Positions 45,266 through 53,746 of a stretch of DNA of 64,000 bases are shown here, one piece after another. A model generated the notes under the pieces. That model made no database searches. It had not been told where the DNA came from and saw nothing but the letters and a program-made list of their open reading frames with translations. A program made the translations under genes and the position numbers. Numbering within the stretch: position 1 is the first letter of the stretch; every line of letters starts with the position of its first letter. Source of the DNA: Methylophilaceae bacterium (lineage in GTDB: Bacteria > Pseudomonadota > Gammaproteobacteria > Burkholderiales > Methylophilaceae); assembly GCA_013141125.1 (NCBI GenBank), contig JABFRO010000001.1, positions 434,001 through 498,000 of the forward strand. Direction: 5' to 3'.

Positions 45266-45991
45266 ATGAGCACAAATAAAGTCATACCAGGCACGTTATA
45301 TCTAATTCCGGTCACGCTGGGCGATGACAATATTGCCAATGCGCTACCGCCGGATGTGGTTAAAATCGCACAGAAGCTGGAAACTTTTGTCGTGGAAAAT
45401 GAGAAAACCGCGCGGCGTTTTCTCGGTGCAATCAAGACCAACAAACCGGTACGCGAGCTGACTTTTCTCACGCTGAACGAACATACCCCGGCCAAAGAGC
45501 TGCCTGCATTATTAACGCCCTTGCTGGCAGGGCAAGATGTGGGGCTAATGTCGGAAGCCGGTTGCCCCGGCGTTGCCGACCCCGGTGCACTATTGGCTGC
45601 GCTGGCACATGGCAAAGGCATACGCGTGGCACCACTGGTTGGCCCATCGTCCATATTGCTGTCGCTGATGGCCTCCGGCCTGAACGGCCAGCGTTTCACC
45701 TTTTTAGGCTATATCCCCAGTGACAAAACGGCAAGAGTGCAGAGGCTGAAAGAAATAGAAAAAGCCTCACAAAAGCTTAATGAAACGCAAATTTTTATTG
45801 AAACCCCCTATCGCAATCAACACTTACTGGAAGATATTCTGGCTAGCTGCAATCCTAATACAAAATTATGTGTAGCCTGTAATATCAGTCTGCCTGGCGA
45901 AACCATCGTAAGTAGATCCATCAGTGAATGGAGGAAACTTACCCTGCCCGATTTGCACAAGCAGCCCACGGTTTTTTTAATTCTAGCTTGA
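45266..45991 (+). CDS. RsmI-like SAM-dependent methylase
   Basis: A 241-residue member of the tetrapyrrole-methylase superfamily, close to RsmI, which 2'-O-methylates C1402 of 16S rRNA. It has GTLYLIPVTLGDDNI, SEAGCPGVADPG (the cofactor loop), VGPSSILLSLMASG and FIETPYRNQHLLEDIL. It is shorter than E. coli RsmI (286), so it may be the distinct short family common in betaproteobacteria; substrate not certain. Confidence 0.8.
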   Translation: MSTNKVIPGTLYLIPVTLGDDNIANALPPDVVKIAQKLETFVVENEKTARRFLGAIKTNKPVRELTFLTLNEHTPAKELPALLTPLLAGQDVGLMSEAGCPGVADPGALLAALAHGKGIRVAPLVGPSSILLSLMASGLNGQRFTFLGYIPSDKTARVQRLKEIEKASQKLNETQIFIETPYRNQHLLEDILASCNPNTKLCVACNISLPGETIVSRSISEWRKLTLPDLHKQPTVFLILA

Positions 45992-46214
45992 GAAGCTACC
46001 CTTAATAAAACTCTACTCAAAATTGAATGTAAAAAACGGAAAATTCATACAAATGTAATAATCAAGAAGTAGGCTATTGCACTTGGCCGTTAAATTACCA
46101 TCCTAAATTTCAAGAAGCTTAAATTTTCTAGTAGAATGCATCGAAACGCCACTCTCCCACATTTTTAATGTTGCTAGTCCTGGCATCCATATTAACTTTC
46201 CTTGAAAGAAATTT

Positions 46215-47189
46215 ATGCGCACTTACACACACTTGACCCGATTAACGAGCACACTGGTAATGGCTTTAGTACTAAGCTCTTGTGGTGGGCATGAAGGTAA
46301 TGATAAAAACAAAACACAAGTTGTAGCACGTGTGAATGGCGAAGAAATAACCGTACATCAACTCAATCAAGTACTAAGAACCATGGGGCCAGCCGCAGCA
46401 AATAACCCGGCAGCGGCTAGTAAAAATGCGTTGGAAAGTCTGGTAAATCAAACCATAGGCGTACAAGAGGCTAAAAAGCAGAAACTGGATCGTGAGCCTG
46501 CCGTATTGCAAGCCATTGAATCTTCCTCACAACGCATGTTACTGGATGCCTACCTGTCCAAAAGTTTACAAAAAACCGCCGCACCCACTCCAGCAGAAGT
46601 ACAAGCGTATTACACAGCGCATCCTGAGTTATTTGCCAATCGCCGACTCTATGTATTCAACCAGTTAGCTGCCAAAGCAGGGAAAGAAGATGTGGCATCT
46701 CTAAGTAACAAAGTGGCAGAAGTGAGAAAACTGGAAGATTATGTTAGCTGGCTGAAAGAAAAAGGGGTCGAATACAACCTGGCTACAGATGCCAAGCCAT
46801 CTGAACAATTGCCAATGCCACTTCTTGCCAATATGCAAAAACTTCAACCTGGTGATATTGGCTATTTGAAGGCGAATGATGGCATAGTAGCTGTAGAAAT
46901 TCTGCAAACAGTTCAACAACCATTATCTGAAGCGCAAGCCCGCCCTTTTATTGAACGCTTTCTGGGCAGACAAAAACAAATGGCAGCAGCGCAAAAGCTT
47001 TTAACGGATCTGCGCAGCAGTGCAAAAATTGAATACCTGGGTGATTACAAGCCCAAACAAGATGCAGGCAAAGCTGGAAATACCCCGCAAACAGAAAGCA
47101 AGACACCTATAGCAACGCAGACACCCGCTGCGGACAAAACCCAGGATCAAGAAAATGATTCCATTAGTCAAGGCCTGAAAGGTCTGTAA
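46215..47189 (+). CDS. epsD: EpsD-type peptidyl-prolyl isomerase lipoprotein
   Basis: A 324-residue lipoprotein (lipobox LSSCGG near residue 23) with a SurA-like N-terminal chaperone region (ARVNGEEITVHQLNQVLR) and a parvulin-like domain. A low-complexity Pro/Thr tail follows. EpsD-family isomerases head Eps (methanolan-type) polysaccharide operons and probably fold export components. First gene of epsDLEFG. Confidence 0.82.
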   Translation: MRTYTHLTRLTSTLVMALVLSSCGGHEGNDKNKTQVVARVNGEEITVHQLNQVLRTMGPAAANNPAAASKNALESLVNQTIGVQEAKKQKLDREPAVLQAIESSSQRMLLDAYLSKSLQKTAAPTPAEVQAYYTAHPELFANRRLYVFNQLAAKAGKEDVASLSNKVAEVRKLEDYVSWLKEKGVEYNLATDAKPSEQLPMPLLANMQKLQPGDIGYLKANDGIVAVEILQTVQQPLSEAQARPFIERFLGRQKQMAAAQKLLTDLRSSAKIEYLGDYKPKQDAGKAGNTPQTESKTPIATQTPAADKTQDQENDSISQGLKGL

Positions 47190-47205
47190 TTCAAAACTAG
47201 AAAAC

Positions 47206-48459
47206 TTGACTAAAACAACACTCACCAAAACTTACTTAACCAACATGATCCGTGTATTTGAAAGATGTCATATCACTAGGATTGCGATCGACTTTAAGTT
47301 ATGTAAGTTTTCAAGAAAACCATTACTCATGGTAACTTTATCAATGCTTAGTGCCAGCTTACCTGCCAAAGCTGATGTATTGGATATTATAAAAAATCAA
47401 GATACTTTCCATCCTTATATCTCCACCTCTATCACCTACGACGACAATTTGTTTCGCCTTGAAAAAAATCCGCTAGCGGACACCATATTTCAAGCGGCGG
47501 TAGGATTGAATATGAACTGGGAGCTGGCACGCCAGCGGTTTATTTTAAATCTTGCGGTAAACGACAATAAATTTGACCGCAATAAATTTCTTGATTACGT
47601 AGGCACGGATGTGCAAGCACGCTGGAATTGGCAGCTTGGCAACCATCTAAATGGTGAAATGGGTTATACCAACAGTACTACGCTGGGTAGCTTCACCGAT
47701 ATAAGCAATACCAAAGTTAACAACCAGCGCACACAGGAACGATTGTTTTTCAACTCAAAGTGGTTGTTTCATCCCAGCTGGCAGCTAGGCTTGGGCGTTT
47801 ACAGAAGTACCTTTGATTACGGCGATTCTCAACAGAAAACATTGAATCGTGAAGAGTCTACCGTTGAAGCCAGCTTGCAATATTTGAGTAGCAGCTCCAG
47901 TAAAGTGGGGATCAAACTGCGTGAGTCAGATTTTCGTTACCCCTTTAGAACCTTCCCTGACAACGGTTTCCAGCAACATGATTTGATGGGTACTCTGGAT
48001 TGGACTTTAAGTACAAAAACCAGATTTCAGGCACAAGCCGGTATCGTTAAAAAAGAAGGGCACGATACGTCGAATCGTGACTTTCTGCAATTTAGCGGGC
48101 GCGGTACGCTCAGTTGGCTACCTTCTGCCAAAAACAAACTGGACATTGCCGTTTGGCGTAATGTTTCGAACTATGAAGATCTGGCTACAAGCTATGCAAT
48201 CAATCAGGGCATTAGTATAGAACCAGCTTGGTTCCCTACTTCAAAAACAGCGCTTAGCGGTCGATTGGCACATGAAACACGAGATTTTATAGGCAATGAT
48301 AACCGTGCAGACAGCACTGATAGTGCACGTATGACATTTATTTACAGACCCATTAACAAGCTTACGCTGAATGCAAATGTGAATGCTGAAACACGAAGCT
48401 CTAATATTAGAAGCTATGATGATGTAAGTATAGGATTTAGTGCAGCTTTTGAAATGTAA
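47206..48459 (+). CDS. epsL: EpsL-type outer-membrane beta-barrel protein
   Basis: A ~400-residue protein of the exosortase-B-associated EpsL type. After a signal-like segment (LLMVTLSMLSASLPAKA) the chain consists of alternating aromatic beta-strands and ends in Phe-Glu-Met, as outer-membrane barrels do (SIGFSAAFEM). The precise start is unclear: TTG 47206 and ATG 47245 lack clear ribosome sites. Presumed role in polysaccharide secretion. Confidence 0.75.
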   Translation: MTKTTLTKTYLTNMIRVFERCHITRIAIDFKLCKFSRKPLLMVTLSMLSASLPAKADVLDIIKNQDTFHPYISTSITYDDNLFRLEKNPLADTIFQAAVGLNMNWELARQRFILNLAVNDNKFDRNKFLDYVGTDVQARWNWQLGNHLNGEMGYTNSTTLGSFTDISNTKVNNQRTQERLFFNSKWLFHPSWQLGLGVYRSTFDYGDSQQKTLNREESTVEASLQYLSSSSSKVGIKLRESDFRYPFRTFPDNGFQQHDLMGTLDWTLSTKTRFQAQAGIVKKEGHDTSNRDFLQFSGRGTLSWLPSAKNKLDIAVWRNVSNYEDLATSYAINQGISIEPAWFPTSKTALSGRLAHETRDFIGNDNRADSTDSARMTFIYRPINKLTLNANVNAETRSSNIRSYDDVSIGFSAAFEM

Positions 48460-48568
48460 AGTCATGATGACTGCAATAATCAATTTTGGTCAGCTAGTAT
48501 TCACCGAACACTGACTCCAATATTCAATAATAAACCTCGAAAACTGTCGTTATGAAAGGCCTTATGCC

Positions 48569-49342
48569 ATGAAGAAATTTGTTTTAGCTATTTTTATGTT
48601 TTTTACTTGTTTGGTTCAGGCGGCGGATAATCCACTGGGTTCTGGCGATATGCTACGCATAACCATTTATGGCAACGCGGACTTAACCACAGAAACTCGC
48701 GTAACTTCCGCCGGTTCTATTTCACTGCCGCTTGTGGGCGATGTTCAGGTCGGCGGAATTAGCGTATCGCAAGCGGAAAAGAATATCGCCAATCTATTGG
48801 AGAATGGCGGCTTCATCAAAAAACCTCAAGTCAATATTGTGGTGTTACAAGTTTCCAGCCAACAAATATCCGTATTAGGAGAAGTTCTCAAGCCGGGCAG
48901 GTATCCCATAGACAGGCCAAGTACGCTCATTGAGTTGCTGGCCATGGCTGGGGGAGCCAACCAAAACGGTGCCGATATCGTGACGGTTATTTCACAAAAA
49001 AATGGCAACACGATTCGGCAGGAATATAACTGGCGTGATTTGTTACGCAAAGAGGATGGTAAAGATGTACCGCTTACAGCAGGTGATACACTTTACGTGC
49101 CACGTGCCCAGATGTTTTATATCTATGGTGAAGTTCAACGTCCCGGTTCGTTTAGATTGGAACGTGATATGACAGTTGCACAGGCGCTTGCTACTGGCGG
49201 CGGTCTAACAGCTCGTGGTACTGAACGTGACCTGCGTATCAAACGCCGCAACGACAAAGGCGAGTTGGAGATTATCTCGGTAGAACCCAACACCTTGCTT
49301 AAAGCCGATGATGTATTACAAATCAGTGAGAGCTGGTTTTAA
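48569..49342 (+). CDS. epsE: EpsE-type polysaccharide export protein (Wza family)
   Basis: A 257-residue periplasmic/outer-membrane protein with a signal peptide, an export domain (LGSGDMLRITIYGNADLTTETRVTSAG in two parts, residues 22-90) and two SLBB domains (ISVLGEVLKPGRYPI, FYIYGEVQRPGSFRLE). The lipobox Cys of E. coli Wza is not seen at the cleavage site. It forms the polysaccharide exit channel. Confidence 0.85.
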   Translation: MKKFVLAIFMFFTCLVQAADNPLGSGDMLRITIYGNADLTTETRVTSAGSISLPLVGDVQVGGISVSQAEKNIANLLENGGFIKKPQVNIVVLQVSSQQISVLGEVLKPGRYPIDRPSTLIELLAMAGGANQNGADIVTVISQKNGNTIRQEYNWRDLLRKEDGKDVPLTAGDTLYVPRAQMFYIYGEVQRPGSFRLERDMTVAQALATGGGLTARGTERDLRIKRRNDKGELEIISVEPNTLLKADDVLQISESWF

Positions 49343-49385
49343 CTTAATTTAAATTTAATGTAATTTATAAACAAAGAGTTATTAA

Positions 49386-50831
49386 ATGAACTTCAATCAA
49401 TTTATAGCTATATTACTGGCGCGAAAGAAAATAGCGCTGTTTATATTGGTGACTACCGTATTAACAACCTTGGCGGTCAGTTTGATTTTGCCCAAAACTT
49501 ACAAAGCCACTGCCACACTAATTCTTAATTACACCGGGGCTGATCCTGTCAGTGGCGCGGTTGTTCCCGCACAATTGGTACCTGGTTATATGGCAACCCA
49601 GGTCGATATCATCAACAGCCATAATGTGGCACTCAATGTTATCGATACACTTGGGTTGGATAAACAAGCAGAAGCGATTGCCATGTTTAATAAAGCCACC
49701 AAGGGCGAAGGTAATGTGCGCGATTGGCTGGCTGATTTGCTGCTTAAAAATCTTGATGTAAAGCCTTCTCGCGAGAGTAGTGTCATCAATCTTGATTATG
49801 AGAACGCAAACCCTAAATTTGCTGCCGATCTTGCCAATGCATTTGCTGATGCTTATATCCAGACCAATTTGAAATTTAAAGTAGATCCCTCCAAACAAAC
49901 CGCTGAATGGTTTAATAATCAGGTAAAAACTTTACGTGATGATCTGGCAAAAGCCCAAACTAAACTTTCTGCTTATCAACGTGAAAAAGGCATTGTATCC
50001 ATTGAGGAACATTTTGATGTTGAGAACACCAGATTGGCCGAGCTTTCCAGCCAACTGGTTGGAGCACAATCGCAGTCACTGGATAAAAGCTCGCGTCAGC
50101 AACAGGCCAGCAGAGGCAAAAGTCTGGAAGAAAGCCCAGATATCCTGAGTAATCCACTTATTCAAAACCTGAAAGCTGAACTTACTCGGGCTGAGAGCAA
50201 AATTGCTGACCTTGGTCAACGTCTGAGTAGCAATCACCCGCAGTATCAATCAGCAATGGCCGAGGCGCAAAGTCTGCGCAGTAAACTGGAGCGTGAGTTA
50301 AAAACGGCCGGAAGCAGCCTGGGTAGCGCCGCTAATATTTCGCAACGTCTTGAGTCCGATCTTCGTGCATCTTTAGCCACGCAAAAAAATAAGGTACTCC
50401 TTATCAATCAGCAACGCGATGAATTATTAAGGTTGCAACGCGATGTTGAAAACTCACAAAAAGTGTTGGATATGGCGATGCAACGCTATAGTCAATCCAA
50501 TATGGCAGGTCAATCGAATCAAACCGAGGTTGCAATACTCAACCCGGCAACTGCACCAACTGATCCAAGCAAACCCAAGGTTTTTCTTAATATGTTAATT
50601 TCCATTTTCATGGGCACCATGTTGGCGGTGGGCATCGCCTTGTTGGCTGAAATGTTGGATCGCCGCGTGCGTACGCCGGAAGACATTTTGAATTGGGCCG
50701 AGATTCCACTGTTAGGTGTAATCCCGCCTACCAAACTAGTACGTCAGCCTTGGTTTAAACGTATAGGTGGAAATAGAAAAAACACGACGAAATCTTTTGA
50801 CTACAAAGTATCCAAGGCAGGAATAAAATGA
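49386..50831 (+). CDS. epsF: EpsF-type chain-length determinant protein
   Basis: A 481-residue Wzz-family protein with two membrane helices (about 17-35 and 400-420), a long coiled-coil periplasmic region (AQTKLSAYQREKG, LKAELTRAESKIADL) and a GNVR-type segment (MAQRYSQSNMAGQ-like; NPATAPTDPSKPK). It controls polymer length with the kinase EpsG; its stop overlaps the next ATG. Confidence 0.85.
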   Translation: MNFNQFIAILLARKKIALFILVTTVLTTLAVSLILPKTYKATATLILNYTGADPVSGAVVPAQLVPGYMATQVDIINSHNVALNVIDTLGLDKQAEAIAMFNKATKGEGNVRDWLADLLLKNLDVKPSRESSVINLDYENANPKFAADLANAFADAYIQTNLKFKVDPSKQTAEWFNNQVKTLRDDLAKAQTKLSAYQREKGIVSIEEHFDVENTRLAELSSQLVGAQSQSLDKSSRQQQASRGKSLEESPDILSNPLIQNLKAELTRAESKIADLGQRLSSNHPQYQSAMAEAQSLRSKLERELKTAGSSLGSAANISQRLESDLRASLATQKNKVLLINQQRDELLRLQRDVENSQKVLDMAMQRYSQSNMAGQSNQTEVAILNPATAPTDPSKPKVFLNMLISIFMGTMLAVGIALLAEMLDRRVRTPEDILNWAEIPLLGVIPPTKLVRQPWFKRIGGNRKNTTKSFDYKVSKAGIK

Positions 50832-51694
50832 ATAGCACGCTAACTTCCCAAGTAAAAGAAGTTGCTTCGAATCAGCGCAACATCGGCCATGCTTTGTTGG
50901 ACAATGGTAAAGTTAGCGTCGAGGATGTTGAAAATATTTTAAAATTGCAACATGAGCAAGGCTTACGCTTTGGGGATGCTGCGATTAAATTAGGCTTGGT
51001 AAATAATAGTGACATTTTGCAGGCACTTGCGCAACAATTCGACCATGCTTGGCTCCCTGCCAATAGTGAAGCTGTGGCTCCTGAACTGGTCGCCGCCATT
51101 CAGCCGGACTCCCCGGTAGTAGAGTCGCTGCGTCTGTTACGTAGCCAACTCACTCTACGCTGGTTTTCCAAGCATAAATCCATTGTCATCACGTCACCTT
51201 CTGAAGGCCAAGGTGCCAGCCATATAGCCGCAAATCTGGCTGTCATGTTTGCACAGCTTGGCCAACGTACGCTGTTGATAGATGCCGACTTACGTAACCC
51301 CAGACAACACACCATGTTTCGCCTGCCCAGCAATCCAGGGCTTTCTGACATTCTGGCTGGCCGCGCAAATATCCAGGTGATTCATCTGGTAGATGCATTA
51401 AAAAATCTTTTCGTACTAACGGCAGGAACCATTCCACCCAATCCTCTGGAACTTCTCAGTCGCCCGGTCATGCCTGAGTTTCTCAATAACATGGCCAATC
51501 AATTTGATGTCATCATTATTGACTCCCCTCCCGCATTAAGTTGTGCTGATGCACAAACGCTTAGTGCCTGGATTGGAGGAACGGTGGTGGTTACCCGACG
51601 TCATCATACAAAACTTGCTGATGTCGATGCGGTTAAACAGCAGTTGACTATTGCCGGGGCTGAATTGGTTGGCGCTGTGCTGAATGATTATTGA
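50828..51694 (+). CDS. epsG: EpsG-type tyrosine-kinase-like protein
   Basis: A 288-residue protein. Residues 15-80 form an MshE/GspE-N-like domain (NIGHALLDNGKVSVEDVENI). A Wzc/ParA-type ATPase core follows, with LLIDADLRNPRQH and DVIIIDSPPAL. The Walker A site reads SPSEGQGASH in place of the usual GEGKS, so the catalytic Lys is missing. No Tyr-rich tail is seen. Members of this Eps family often deviate here; kinase activity is doubtful. Confidence 0.8.
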   Translation: MNSTLTSQVKEVASNQRNIGHALLDNGKVSVEDVENILKLQHEQGLRFGDAAIKLGLVNNSDILQALAQQFDHAWLPANSEAVAPELVAAIQPDSPVVESLRLLRSQLTLRWFSKHKSIVITSPSEGQGASHIAANLAVMFAQLGQRTLLIDADLRNPRQHTMFRLPSNPGLSDILAGRANIQVIHLVDALKNLFVLTAGTIPPNPLELLSRPVMPEFLNNMANQFDVIIIDSPPALSCADAQTLSAWIGGTVVVTRRHHTKLADVDAVKQQLTIAGAELVGAVLNDY

Positions 51695-51741
51695 TTTACT
51701 AAACAATCGGTTAAGCAAAAATCAGGTTAAGCATCAGGCTA

Positions 51742-52452
51742 ATGTTGTTCCAAGATAATACACCCAACAAATCAGTCTCTAATCCTGCGCTGGCCAGGAT
51801 CGTGCCTTTTGTTATATTCATTGCCTTCATTGCACTGGAAAGCGTGCTTCAAAGCAATTGGCTATCCGGCTACATGCAAAGTCTGGATCTACGCTGGCTT
51901 TATGCCGTGCGAGTAGTCGCGACTGTTACAGCACTGGCTTACTTCTGGCAGCATTATGTAGAACTTAAATTGCCCGTTAATATTCCACTATCCCAATGGT
52001 TGGGTGCAATTGTGATAGGCATTGGCGTATTTGTCTTGTGGATTAATCTGGATCATCCCTGGTTGCGTTTAGGTGAATCGCACGGTTTCAAGCCCTTATC
52101 TGCTGATGGTAATTTGGATGTTTGGCTAGTTTGTTTTCGTTTAACTGGCGCTACGCTTGTCGTTCCTCTGATTGAGGAGCTTTTCTGGCGCTCCTATCTC
52201 TTGCGCTGGATAGACCGCAGTGATTTTTTACAAGTGTCACCAGCATCCGTTAGTCATAAAGCGTTTTGGCTAACAGCCGTATTATTTGCATCCGAACACA
52301 ATTTGCTGTTTGCTGGACTGCTGGCTGGTTGTGCCTATAATCTACTTTATATGCGTACCCGAAATCTTTGGCTACCCATCTGCGCTCATGCCATTACCAA
52401 CGGTCTGCTGGGCATTTGGGTGCTTTATACTCAAAGTTGGCAATTCTGGTAG
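51742..52452 (+). CDS. Exosortase-associated CAAX-type membrane protease
   Basis: A 236-residue integral membrane protein with about seven helices and the CAAX/Abi protease motifs EELFWR (Glu-Glu and Arg), FASEHN and CAHAITN. The TIGR03008-like group accompanies exosortase systems. It follows epsG by 47 bases, where exosortase B usually stands. A peptidase role at the membrane is inference from motifs. Confidence 0.8.
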   Translation: MLFQDNTPNKSVSNPALARIVPFVIFIAFIALESVLQSNWLSGYMQSLDLRWLYAVRVVATVTALAYFWQHYVELKLPVNIPLSQWLGAIVIGIGVFVLWINLDHPWLRLGESHGFKPLSADGNLDVWLVCFRLTGATLVVPLIEELFWRSYLLRWIDRSDFLQVSPASVSHKAFWLTAVLFASEHNLLFAGLLAGCAYNLLYMRTRNLWLPICAHAITNGLLGIWVLYTQSWQFW

Positions 52453-53505
52453 TTAAGCCTCAAATAGCAAATCACCGTCTACCTTGCCCACTTCCGCCAC
52501 ATGATGCATTGCCTGCATAAACTCAGCATCCTCATGCAATGCAACCATATTGGCAGGATGCAGTCCGCCATGCATACGCGCTAAACGCGCTAAACTTTGC
52601 GCAGGCATTGCACCTTGCATATGCTCCAACAGTTCGTCCGCCAAATCGGGGCGGTTACACAATAGCACCATGTCACAGCCTGCATGCAATGCAGCCATAG
52701 CGCGCTGTGTTACATCACCTGCTACCACAGCACCTTCCATGGAAAGATCATCGCTGAAAATCATGCCATTAAAACCCAAATGCTTACGCAACACCTGCTG
52801 CAACCAGATTTTTGAAAATCCTGCCGGCATACTATCCACTTTGGGGTAAATGACATGCGCAGGCATGATGGCCTGAATGCCTGCATCAATCATGTGCCGA
52901 AATGGTTCAATATCCTTTTGCTCAATTTCAGTAAAGCCACGCTCGTCTACCGGTATCGCTACATGTGAATCCGCCACCACAAAACCATGGCCGGGAAAAT
53001 GTTTACCTACCGCTGCCATGCCACCACGCTTTAAGCCCTGCGTTAATGCATTGGCCAGCTGTGCGATGGCCTGCGTGTTTTGATGAAAAGCGCGGTCGCC
53101 GATCACCTGGCTTTCGCCATAATCCATATCCAGCACTGGCGTGAAACTAAAATCCACGCCGTGCGCTCTTAACTCCGCCGCCAGGACCCAGCCTGCTTCC
53201 AACGCCAATTGCTTGGCACGCTTGGGGTTTTTATCCCAAACTTTGCCCAGCTCGCGCATGGCGGGGATTTTGGTAAACCCCTCGCGAAAACGCTGTACGC
53301 GCCCTCCTTCGTGATCTACCGCTATCAGTAAGGGCGGCTGGCGTAAGGCATGAATTGCAGCGGTCAGCTCCTTTAACTGACTGGACGAAACAAAATTGCG
53401 TGCAAATAGAATCACTCCACCCACTAACGGGTGTTGTAGTCGCCGAATATCCTCCAGGTTCAGTTCAGTTCCCACAACATCCAACATAACCGGGCCAAGT
53501 GACAT
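52453..53505 (-). CDS. nagZ: Beta-N-acetylhexosaminidase
   Basis: A 350-residue glycoside hydrolase family 3 enzyme that cleaves GlcNAc from anhydromuropeptides in cell-wall recycling. It has [12 protein letters not shown], the catalytic-loop [14 protein letters not shown] and [10 protein letters not shown]. It starts at ATG 53505 and abuts the CAAX protease gene, tail to tail with one base between. Confidence 0.94.
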   Translation of the reverse strand: MSLGPVMLDVVGTELNLEDIRRLQHPLVGGVILFARNFVSSSQLKELTAAIHALRQPPLLIAVDHEGGRVQRFREGFTKIPAMRELGKVWDKNPKRAKQLALEAGWVLAAELRAHGVDFSFTPVLDMDYGESQVIGDRAFHQNTQAIAQLANALTQGLKRGGMAAVGKHFPGHGFVVADSHVAIPVDERGFTEIEQKDIEPFRHMIDAGIQAIMPAHVIYPKVDSMPAGFSKIWLQQVLRKHLGFNGMIFSDDLSMEGAVVAGDVTQRAMAALHAGCDMVLLCNRPDLADELLEHMQGAMPAQSLARLARMHGGLHPANMVALHEDAEFMQAMHHVAEVGKVDGDLLFEA

Positions 53506-53566
53506 TTTATTTCCTTTTATTTTTTGGTGACGCGCAGTTTATATCGCTGCGGCATATTAGCCAATG

Positions 53567-53746
53567 CTAACAGCAGCGTTTAATACCGGCCCACTTCTCG
53601 TCCTGCCATTGCTTGAAGAACTCGGCTTTGGTTAGAGGCGTTTTATCTGGGTGATGTTTTACCTGATGCAACAAATAACGTTCATAGGCATCAGCGCCGG
53701 AGAGTTGGCGTATAGCTCGCCAAAAGGCTTTTATTTTAGCCAACAT
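53567..53746 (-). CDS. ybdD: YbdD/DUF466 small protein
   Basis: A 59-residue protein (LAKIKAFWRAIRQLSGADAY, HHPDKTPLTKAEFFK) of the YbdD family, encoded beside cstA in many bacteria and probably its partner. ATG overlaps the cstA stop (TAATG), so a longer frame within cstA is not used. Confidence 0.9.
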   Translation of the reverse strand: MLAKIKAFWRAIRQLSGADAYERYLLHQVKHHPDKTPLTKAEFFKQWQDEKWAGIKRCC

